Positions 54,286-64,000 of a stretch of 64,000 nt of DNA are shown piece after piece. The notes under the pieces were generated by a model. The model was not told where the DNA came from, did not search any database, and saw nothing but the letters and a program-made list of their open reading frames with translations. The DNA is from Solea solea (Eukaryota; Chordata; Actinopteri; Pleuronectiformes; Soleidae), in the NCBI RefSeq assembly GCF_958295425.1, contig NC_081141.1, positions 15,945,087 to 16,009,086 on the forward strand, given 5' to 3'. Position 1 is the first letter of the stretch. Each line of letters opens with the position of its first letter. Made by a program: the position numbers and the translations under genes.

Positions 54286-55023
54286 TGGAAGCTGTTTTTG
54301 TATCTTCTTTTTTATATCGTTTAATATGAGCCTTTTTAACCCATATCTGTAAAGACGCCTTTTATGTAAGATAATTCGCTAAAATTTTGTTTTTCATGAA
54401 CACACTTGCCTATTGTACAGCTGTTAATATATTTCAAAAAAAGGACTCATTGGTACTATAGTGCTTTTTTTAAATGGACATTTGCAGAGAACACAGTAAA
54501 AATAACCCCTATATTTTCACTTTTTGCAAAAAAAAAAAAGATGAGAAAAAAACAAAGAAAGAAAAAAAAAATGAAATTATTTTCTGGGAGGGATTTTTTT
54601 ATCAGCGGATTCTCCGAGAAGTTTTGTTTTATCCCATTTGTTTCATTTTATTCCATTTTTTTATTTTTTTCCTTTTAACCATTCTAATAATTGCATTTAT
54701 TTAAACAGAATTTCATACTTGTAGCCTGGCAGTGGACACTGAAGCTGTCGACCGTGTGACTCTGTTCTTCCGCACACTTTCTAAGTCTCAGACTGTGTTT
54801 ATATAAAGAGAAAATGTGTTTTTGACAAGCAAATCTTAACTTAAGGTCCACCTTCACCATGGTCCACTTTGTTTTTGTGGACGTTTCGTCCTTGTTTTCA
54901 ATCTGGAGACTGCTTTCTCACACTCAAATGGATTCAAATGCATGAATTCACGACATGAAGTTTGTGTCTGGCAAGTGAAGTAAATAATATGACATATTAC
55001 TTATGACTTTCTCTCTCTCTCTT

Positions 55024-55025
<2 letters not shown>

Positions 55026-55077
<52 letters not shown>
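55026..55077. repeat. (AT)n microsatellite
   Basis: About 52 bp of uninterrupted AT in the mapkapk5 3' UTR. It is self-complementary and could fold in the transcript. Confidence 0.95.
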
Positions 55078-55082
<5 letters not shown>

Positions 55083-57147
55083 AATGTGATATTGAAAGGT
55101 CCTTAATCCAGTGTTGTTAAATTGATGGTATTGGGCATAATAATCTGAGCCGCGTTTGATGCAGAGTTGTATCTAAAGGAATTCAGACCAGACTCACTTC
55201 AAATTTAAGGGTTCCTTATTTTTTGTAATGCTAGACAAGATGAGCATTCTTGAAAACTAAGTTGGGATGTGAGTGTCATGAAACTTGCTGTGCTGCTGAA
55301 TGTGCAATAGAGCAGTGAGATGTCTTCATATTTTTGTAGTTAAATGTGTGTGTGTGTGTGTGTGTCAGGTATAATACATCAGTGTTGCTGTCTAATATAG
55401 TTCCACTCTACTTAATTTAAATGGTCTTAATACCAGCAAATGTTCCATCCGTTCCCTCATTCTCACTCTTTTTTTTTAGTTGTAATTAATATCATATCAT
55501 TGATTAGCCAGAGTGAAATCTTCACTGCACTGCTTTCCTCTCAAACTCTGGTTTTATCTGATATTATTTATTCATGCTGAGGTCTTTTTCCTGTTGAATG
55601 AGCAGCAGATTGTTGGCTGAAAATGTGCATTCTCTGTTATTTACTACTATTATTAATATTACACCAAGTCCTATTTTTTTTTTTTTTTTTTTTTTAAATG
55701 AAGTTGCCCATTGATTTATCATTTCTGCAAACATACTTTCCACTTTATAATCTTTTTTTTTATTACTCATTCTAATGAAAATGTGTGTTTATTTTTGAGC
55801 AATTAGCCGACAGTGGGTGAACATTTTGTTACTTTCCAGGGAAAATATGCATCTCCAATTATGGATGAAGTGTTCCTTTCCAGATTTAGAAGAATTCCTG
55901 AAACATGTTGGTCAGTTTGCGTTTGAAAAGGCTTTTTTTTTTCTTTTTTTTTTTAAAGCTTGTGAAACATTTGTAACTGACATGAAGACAAAGTGCAAAC
56001 CCTCCTTTTATATATCTGGTTTTCTTTCAGTACTAACATGATTCTGAAAGTTTATTTTGATTCCGTCGTGTCTCAGATAGACTACTTAATGGAAAAGCAC
56101 AGCTTTACAGTAACAAGGCTAAATGTGTTATCCTTAACGTCCTCTTAGAAAGAAAACCCCTGCAGGATGAAGGGAAAACGCATTAAAACGTCTGTTTTTC
56201 ATGTGAAGGTCTTTCACACAGGGAACTGAGGGGAAAAAAGCTACTTGAGAAAGACGAATGGTTCAATTTGTGATAAAAAATAATCCTTCATTTTACAACC
56301 AAGATGTTACATGAGTAAAAATGCATTTATTTGTGTCATGCTGACCTGTGAGTTGGAGAACCACAATTCACCGCTGTGGTTATGCGTTCTGCTGGTTGCC
56401 TTGGCAACAGTCAGGGGCTCAAAAGTAGTCCCTTACATGGCCCCTGCGGAGGAAAAAAAAGGTGAATTATCTCTCAAAAAACAACATGAAATGTGTTATT
56501 TAGTGAACAAATAGTAAATATTCTTATTTCCTCAACAAAGCTGAATCCTTTGACTGTCCAACAGATATCTGGAGACTTTAATAACCGTGCATTATGAGAA
56601 AACTGGGACGAAACAGTTCTTGCGATTCTATCGACAAATCCATTTACTGGAAGAAAAAGTTCACTATACAGAACTTTGATAATTTATATTTCAGGAGGCC
56701 ACAAGTAACGCATCATAGCTTTACAGTAAAACAAAATGTCTATGGCAACACATGGTCCTGCTTGGACATCATTTGTTCTTGCTGCTCAGTCTGGCTCAGT
56801 GTCTCACTCTGACATTCAGGGGAAAAATAATGTTGACTGAGTCTAAAAAACATTTTTATATGCATTTAAAGAGTCTCTGCTCTCTATAAATACCAAGCGC
56901 TGCATTCATAAAGTTCACGTTGTCCTCTTCTGGCATGAAATGGGCGTAGAGGAGGAAGACGTGTGCGTTGCCATTCCTACTTCTGTTGAAAAGTCTGTTT
57001 TCTTTTCTCTTGTCTGGCAGTGATGTAGCATGTACCCCAAATCCCTCATGAAGGACTTGCTGTATTTTCTGTCATCACATCTATTTTTTTCTTCTTTTTT
57101 TTTTAAACCTTTCTGCCTTTGGAATGTCATCAACATGCTGACTTTGT

Positions 57148-57153
57148 AATAAA
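57148..57153 (+). terminator. mapkapk5: Candidate mapkapk5 polyadenylation signal
   Basis: AATAAA followed after about 25 nt by GTTTTGGTTTTGCTGTTATTT, a GU/U-rich downstream element. It is the best-placed plus-strand signal after the mapkapk5 stop codon. Confidence 0.6.
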
Positions 57154-57649
57154 GGAGTTCTTTGACTTTCAAACTAATGTTTTGGTTTTGCTGTTATTTG
57201 AGGATGATGTGTATTGATTTAGCACTTTTCTAGTCTTGATGAACACTCAAAAGCTGCTTGTACACTTGGTGAGATGGCTTTGGTTTGTGTGAAGTTCAGA
57301 ATAATTTAATGTATGCTCTTTATCCACACAATAGAATATAATAGAATTTAAAAAGGGACAATACAGTTAACATAGTTTCTATACAAATAATGCAACTGAT
57401 TTGCTGTATGTAGAGTTTATAGCCATTGCGAGTTGGGCTCTTACATGATCAAACACATTAAAACTACTCTAAAACACTAGAACGACATGCTAAAATGACA
57501 TAACACATTAAAATGTCAATGCATACACATCACAACTACATTATACACAATAACGATTGTCAAATGATGAATATAAAACATAATCAGTACAATAAAGTAT
57601 GAAAAAATCTTGACAAAACTACACTTGATAGTAAACTTAAACACACTTA

Positions 57650-57880
57650 CAAGTCAATCCATCCATCGTGTACTTTATCCTCCACATCAGGGTCGCGGGG
57701 GGTGCTGTGCCAATCTCAGACGACATAGGGCGATAGGCGGCGTCACACCCTGGACACTTCGCCAGTCCATCGCAGGACCACATAGAGACAAACAACCATT
57801 CACTCTCACACCTACGGTCAATTTAGACTGTCTAATTTACCTAATATCCATATTGCATGTTTTGGACAGTGGGATGAAGC
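57650..57880 (+). repeat. Copy of the TTTATCCTCCACATGAGGG-type repeat
   Basis: CATCCATCGTGTACTTTATC, TCCACATCAGGGTCGCGGGG, TTCGCCAGTCCATCGCAGGA, CATAGAGACAAACAACCATT and GGTCAATTTAGACTGTCTAA match the family. It lies between the convergent ends of mapkapk5 and ostf1. Confidence 0.85.
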
Positions 57881-58312
57881 CTTTAACCTTTGTTGTAAAC
57901 AGTTGTATTTCTGATATTAATTTGATTTCGGTTTGGCAATGAGCTCCAGAGTTGACAGCCCTTAATGGAGAATGCGGATTGTCAAATGTGGTCTTACGAT
58001 ATGGTATTTTACAGTTAGGATTCACCTCAATCACTGGTTTACTATGGTACTTTTGTGATTTCGGATGGACTTGGAAAGAGGCTCTGCAGCGAGACTCTAT
58101 AAAGTTCTACTTTTTCAGTAATGGGCAGCGCTGCGTCAATACTATTTATCTTTTCAGAGAAATTGGGAGCTGGAATAAACTGAAAATAAACCCATGCACA
58201 CACACACAGTAACAGGACACAGAATGGTCGAACCAGGAATCAAAAAGACACAAATAGTATACAGGTGCACAACCCTGTACTCTGTTTGATGTGGCAGTTA
58301 AGTTAAAAATGG

Positions 58313-58318
58313 TTTATT
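58313..58318 (-). terminator. ostf1: Candidate ostf1 polyadenylation signal
   Basis: Minus-strand AATAAA (GCAATAAACC) about 960 nt after the ostf1 stop codon. Other AT-rich stretches nearer the stop give no exact hexamer that I noticed, but the assignment is tentative. Confidence 0.35.
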
Positions 58319-59276
58319 GCAGATTGAAGACAAAGCAGATAGAAATCTAGAACAAAATCATCTTCAGAAATTCAAAATACATGTTCACATTCATACTTAG
58401 TTGAAGACACACTGTGTTACAGTTATTTAAGGCACTTTTTTATTTTTATTTTAATAAAATACGGAAAGCAGCAACAAAAACCAGAAAAAATGCTCCCAGA
58501 AGGGAAATTAAACCCCTAAAAAAAACACCTAACTGTGTAAAAACTGAACTAACAGACGTTATAACGCTGACCAAAACACATGCAGCACAAACAGGTGACG
58601 GGTGAGTTTTTCCTCACAAAAGTAAGGAAGTGGGAAGATACTTTTTTTCCCCTGCTAGGACCTTGCTTTTGCATAAGTGACATCCTAAAACTTGACCAAG
58701 CAAATAACTCAGGAAACTGTCTCAGAGTGTTATGCTGAGAGGAAACTATCAGTTATGCCTCAAACTGTAAAAGCCTGTGTCAACAGTTCCTTGTTGATGA
58801 TTCTCTAGGTCGGCAATTTAAGTAGAGCGTGAAAACTTGAATAAACACAGACGTGATCCATCTTTTAATCTGCACTGGCACTTTAATTCCCAGTTGAAAT
58901 GCCTTTAATTATAATCTCTATGCTTGGAATGTGCTTGTTAAAGCTTGGGTCCCTGTTCCACTGCTATGTACTGTGTATTCTTCCCGTCAGCCCACAGCAT
59001 GCAATGGAAGTCTTTAGAAAATGCACTTGGCAAAAGCGGGCGAACTGGAAGACACGTAAATTCAATGCTTTTAAATTCACACAGATACTGTATGATGCAT
59101 AGGGCCGAGGATCGAGGTGTTTGTATACATTAATAGAACTAAAATGGGATTACGTTTGAAAACAGAGCAGCAAATCCATTTTAGTCTGTAATAAAACTCT
59201 CCCAAGCTCCATGAACCTCCCCCCTTCAAAAAGAAAATCCCAAACCCAGTGGAAGACAGTGGCAACAATCAACAGC

Positions 59277-62200
59277 TTAGTCTGAGTCCTCGTCGTCCAA
59301 ATACTCTTCAGCGTTGCTGTGTGTGCGCGTGATGCCTGATTGAGGAGAAATGAGCAGTTAACTTACTGCAGTGCACTCGTCATTAACACTTACAGTACAT
59401 TAACGTACTGTAAGTGTCAGTGTGTGACAAATACACATGATACAATGAAAACATCAACACACTGACTAGAAATACTGAATATTTCCTGACTTTTCAGGAG
59501 GTTGCTTCATTCATTTCGATACTCCACTCATGTTTCAGCGAAATGGGGGTCCATTTTTTCACGTAAAGTTCTCTTTAGTATCTAACCATGGGACAGAGTT
59601 TGGGACACATACGATGGCGACACACCTCACTCATGTTTCAGAGAATCTGGGATTATTTCTTAACCAAAGGTATAGCAAAGGCAAGTGGATGATGTCATTA
59701 CCTTGAACGCAAAATTTCTATGGATTTAAAGGGCAGTGGAAATGTTTTGGCAAGTACAGTACTTATATACAATATATAACATTAGTCTCATAATTCTTTA
59801 GGTATTTTAATGCAGAATTATTACATATTATATCTCTGATGTATTTTGCAAAATAGGATCCTAAGCATGTGCGGTTTACATAATAAACCCTGAATGAACA
59901 AGAGATAAGCAGCTGTGTGTAACAGTACATCAATGCCCTTTACTTGCACCTGCTTGCAAACGGAGACCTGACCCCCAAAAATATGTTAAAAAAAAGAGAC
60001 TTATTTACACACAAAATTAACCATTTCATGCCATTTACACAATACCTAGGAACAAGAGTGTGTCAGCTGCTGCCACAATAAACCAAAGCTGTGATAGTTT
60101 CATGAGCTCTAGCTTTTGACTTGGATGATTATAATGTTAATCCAGAAATAATGATCACATTTTTCAGAGCAGAGACTTTCTCTTTACTGGACAACCGTCT
60201 CCCACTGACAAGTAAGAGCTCAGGGTGTTATGAGTGTGTGGCCCCACTACAGACTGTAGTTTCCACTCTACAGTTGTAGCACGGCTACTCGTACTTTTTT
60301 CGTACCTGCGACATCCGACACAGGAATCAAACTGAACAAAGCCGAATTGTAGATCAGTTAAAAAGACTTAAAAATCCAGAAAACTTGCATTAATCGCCAA
60401 CATTTAACAAGGAAATGTCCAAAATCTCAACATTTAACAGAGGGGTCTGGTGTATTTAGAGACAGCACTGCCAAGAGCCTGCCAACGTGAACTCAAACCC
60501 TGCTCAGCTGTACTTTTTGCTAGTCACTAGTTTGTGTCGCATATAAAACAACCTCACAGCAGTATCTTGCAGCCGTGCTTATGACAGCTCCGCCCACATT
60601 GAGGAGGAAAACGAAATGCCAAGTAGAGTAGAGACTGTATAGTGGTAAAGCGCCAATAGTGTGTGTATGTGTGCTGTGAGGCTGCCCTCTATTGGCAGCT
60701 GTACTTACTGCTTCCCGTCTTCCTCTTGAGAAGTGAAGCACACTGGGCATTGGTGGACATCTCCAGAGCCAGCTTGTTTTCATTGTTCCTGACGTCTGTC
60801 CTCGCATCTGAAACAAAGAAATTGTCACTTAAATAAACAGAAAACAACCCTCAAAATGTGGTGATATGTTTCCACAATCTGGAATCACATGGTTGCAGAA
60901 GGTCTTTCTGTAACCCTCTCTGTGTTAATGTTCTTTATTTGGCTAAATATGAGGACCAAAATGACAACAGGCCAAAGTTTGACACTCACCCTTGTTCAAC
61001 AACATTTCCACAATGTCAGAGTAACCCTTCCAGGCTGCAGCATGCAGAGCGGTGTCTCCAAGTTTATTCTGAAACACAAAACCTCATCTTCACTGACAAG
61101 CTTCGACTTTGCCAACATGCAACTAAGATGTGTGATCACGACCCAAGAAGCAAATCAAGTCTCTGCAAGTTCAAAACAACAGAATAGAACATAGACCCGT
61201 CCACAGCTTACACTAAAGAGTCTAGACTGCAGTCATGCCCTTGGCACATTTTTGTAAGCCAAGCATTTGTAGCATCACAAACTGTTTAATCACAAAATAA
61301 TATGCATTCAAAAGGTTCTTTTGATTTTATTTGTTTATTATTTTAACTCATCACATGTCAGATGGTGTGTGGGTTGATACTACCTGTATGTTACTGGTAT
61401 TATTAAAAATGTATTGAACAAAGTAAACATTATACATTATTTATAATCCAGAATTCAACACTAAAAATAACAGCAGGTGAGGTTTAGTTTTAGATCCTCC
61501 AAGTCTTGATGTTTTGACTGAGGTAGAGACAAAGAAGACCAAAGCATCATTTTCAGTCATCCCTATTCATTCAATTATACATTCAGTTTTGTCTTTAACA
61601 CCCATCATGTGTGTCAAGCTCAGGAAACACCCTTTAGTGTAAGGTGGAATTCTGCTTGTTTAATGATGTTTCTTGGCTTCACCTGTTCAGTACAAGTAAA
61701 TAAATAAAATAAAACATTTAATGCACTTCTCTCCATCAGTCAAGGGTGCTTTTCTGCTGAAGAGCACTCCTTAAATTTTAGTTGGACTAAGATAATAATT
61801 CTCTTTTCTTAATGACATGTAATGGCCTTTTCCACTATGGTCCTGCCTTGCCTCGCGTCAGCACGGTTTAGGTTGCATTTCCAGTACAAAATAAAAGTGG
61901 CTACTCAACGTAGGCGGAGTCATCACTGCACGGCTGCATGAAACTGCTGTGACTTTGTTCAGTTCTTCCTCCATGACCAGAGGACAGACTCTGTCCTCGG
62001 CACTGGAAATGCAACTTAACTGTGTTGAGCTGGTGGAAACACGCCATTAGTCCAACTAAAATCGAGCTAGTCTTAGTCTGACTAACATACCTGGATAATG
62101 CGATTCATAGTACGATTAGTCCTGCATATATACACTTAGTCGGACCGGAATCGGACTTAGACGTCCTGCGTATGCACCAAAATGTTCTCCATGGTCTTTG

Positions 62201-63955
62201 ACCCGGAAATAGAAGGAGAAAAGAAAAGAAGAACAAACAAGGAAAAGAAAGGAAAGGAACAAACAATACGATGACGTCGGCAAGAGGAAAAGCTATGGCC
62301 AAGAGCCACTTTTGGACTGACGGAGACAAGATTAATGCTTTAGAACCACAGCACGGCCATCTCACTGTTTCAATATGCACTAGCTTATAGAGAGGAACAG
62401 CAACAGCTACTGAGGTGGAGTCAGAAATACATTTTCACAGACTCAGCAAGTTTTCCGCTTGGCTGTCTTAGTCAGACTGCGTCTATATCTTGCTTAAACT
62501 GTGCACGTACATTTACTTGAGTACTACCTGTAAGTGTTAAGGACTGATTCAGTAAAATGTTGTTGTTTCTTTCTTTTTTTTTTTTTTTTAATCAGGAGTG
62601 ATCAGGGCCTTGAACTTCACCAGGGTTTTCACCTTTTCTTATTTTTTGTTAAATGCGTCTCACCTGCTGGTTGAGCTCCACATTGGACTGGCCTAGCAAC
62701 AGCTCCACCACATCTGATACAGACAAAAAAAATAAATCATTGTTTCATTGTCAGACTAAAGACCTGAAGACTCTTTTCTCATAACAAACACACAGGAACA
62801 ATGAAGGGGCACAGACACACTAGAACACCAGTTCCTGTTTTTTCGGAACTTCCGCTGTAACAACATATCTGCCTTCATGTCACAGTTTGGGATTTAAGTT
62901 GTTGCCACATCAGCATGCTTACAAATCACTGCCAACACTCTTGTGTTGATAGAAGAAGCTGTAAAAAAGTAGTGGGTATTTTCATACATCAATTATTACC
63001 TTTGTGTCCTCCATGACATCCCCAGTAGAGGGCAGTGTTTCCTGCTTTATCCAGCCCATTTATTCCAACCTTGTTTTCTACACATTCCCTCAGCCAGATC
63101 AAGTTTCCTGTTTGAGTAGAGAAATATGTGTGTATGAAAAAACAAAGAACAGAGTTTGATTGGAGGTGGTTACTTATATTACAGAGAGTGTAACGGCTCC
63201 TCAACAGAGAGAGAAACGACGAGGTCGAGGGAATTGAATAAATGCGAGGGAAGGTGACGCACCTCGTTTGGCTGCTTCGTGCATTGGATTGTCAATAGAC
63301 TCTGCATGTTCACCAACTTAAAAAAAAACAAAAAAAATGAACATTATTGTCTAAAATCCACTGATAAAAATGAATTACAAGAGATAGGTCGGCCTAAAAA
63401 AAATACACATAATGTATATTGATTTGGCAAATACAAAAATACACATCACTGGAATGAAATGTAAATATGGTCTTGTGTTTTCTCCTCACCATAGTTGCTT
63501 GGAATTAGCCCCGTCCGTCCTCTGCATGTCCCCTTCCACCAGTTACTGTCACTCTGGGGATAACAGCAATTCAGAAATCTCTTCATGTATTTATATTTGT
63601 GATAAAAAAAAAAAAACAAGATAACATAGTCCTTTTTACAGTTACAAATGTAAAGTGTCACAGCAGCAAAGACAGTAAGGATAAAGGAAATAAATAATAT
63701 ACAAGTATTTTCCACATGCAGATTAGTCAACATAAAGAGGACAAAGTAGAACAGTCAAAAATGAAAATGAAGTCCAGGGGAAATGTGCAAATGGGGGAGA
63801 GAATGGAGAGAGATAAAATGCAAAGAGTGCAAAAGAAAGAGGAAGAAGTTTTCAAATCCACATCATAATAAAACAGGGCACAGGGACAAATCAGTTTTAC
63901 ACACTGTGTCAGAGATGTACAAGACGTCTCCTTCTTCAAAGTACAGCTCGTCTGG
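59277..63955 (-). CDS. ostf1: Osteoclast-stimulating factor 1, 3' part of the gene
   Basis: OSTF1 is a small cytoplasmic SH3/ankyrin adaptor; the mammalian protein enhances osteoclast formation indirectly and binds Src and SMN. Visible coding exons in transcript order: 63955-63905, 63553-63490, 63316-63263, 63107-63000, 62713-62664, 61068-60990, 60807-60709, 59335-59277; phases match throughout and the frame ends in TAA. They encode the SH3 C-terminal half ([17 protein letters not shown], then [20 protein letters not shown] plus Y), the linker [13 protein letters not shown], ankyrin repeats ([57 protein letters not shown]) and the acidic tail [15 protein letters not shown], almost identical to mammals. 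The exon or exons with the start codon and the first SH3 strands lie right of the window. It is convergent with mapkapk5. Confidence 0.93.
59770..59860 (-). repeat. Fragment of the ATAATATGTAAxATTTCTGC-type repeat
   Basis: ATTTTAATGCAGAATTATTA followed by CATATTATATCTC is the reverse complement of the head of the elements at 8285 and 30595. It lies just downstream of ostf1. Confidence 0.5.
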
Positions 63956-64000
63956 CTGAAAAAAAAATAAAGAAAAAAAGGCAAAGTCACTGCAGCTCAG

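Larger units (their letters stand above)
54286..57175 (+). other. mapkapk5: mapkapk5 3' untranslated region
   Basis: No coding exon follows the TAG stop before the AATAAA at 57148-57153. The region is AT-rich with T tracts, a long (AT)n tract and a TG tract near 55346. A 3' UTR of about 2.9 kb is inferred from the hexamer and the absence of other gene signals. Confidence 0.6.

Noticed and set aside
54406..54704. Lys/Phe-rich ORFs after the mapkapk5 stop
   Set aside because: They come from A and T tracts of the 3' UTR.

Overview
The window is nuclear DNA from a ray-finned fish, probably a percomorph-like teleost. It carries split vertebrate genes with GT/AG introns, long (CA/TG)n microsatellites and several interspersed repeat families of teleost type. 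The encoded proteins are close to their human counterparts. Identification rests on exon-by-exon translation and remembered family sequences; no database search was run.

Layout from left to right. (1) 1-13581, plus strand: the 3' part of an SH2B-family adaptor gene, best called sh2b3 (LNK). Six exons encode the end of the PH domain, the SH2 domain and the C-terminal tyrosine motif; the large 5' coding exon lies left of the window. (2) 13582-21538: the sh2b3 3' UTR and an intergenic interval with two tRNA-derived SINEs and an unexplained short plus-strand ORF followed by three AATAAA hexamers. (3) 21539-41352, minus strand: complete atxn2 (ataxin-2), 24 coding exons whose lengths sum to 3369 nt (1122 aa), with LSm, LsmAD, PAM2 and the family C-terminus. 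It has no N-terminal polyglutamine tract. (4) 41353-44510: a 3.2 kb interval between divergent start codons. (5) 44511-54285, plus strand: complete mapkapk5 (PRAK), 14 coding exons, 1416 nt (471 aa), with all key kinase residues, followed by a long 3' UTR. (6) 59277-63955, minus strand: the 3' part of ostf1 (osteoclast-stimulating factor 1), nine exons covering the second half of the SH3 domain, the ankyrin repeats and the acidic tail; its first exons lie right of the window.

sh2b3 and atxn2 are tail-to-tail, as in human 12q24. Human has BRAP, ACAD10 and ALDH2 between ATXN2 and MAPKAPK5; here atxn2 and mapkapk5 are direct head-to-head neighbours, followed by ostf1, whose human copy is on another chromosome. 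The genes do not form a pathway: LNK damps cytokine-receptor signalling, ataxin-2 regulates mRNA translation and stability, PRAK acts below p38 and ERK3/4, and OSTF1 is an SH3/ankyrin scaffold.

The most noteworthy points are the absent polyQ with a GCA-coded Ala8 run formed at an exon junction behind a run of AG acceptors, a possible 15-nt in-phase micro-exon in atxn2, a non-autonomous hAT-type element with a perfect 8-bp target duplication, the unexplained ORF near 19.5 kb, and three long C tracts in sense orientation. I see no clearly new biological system.
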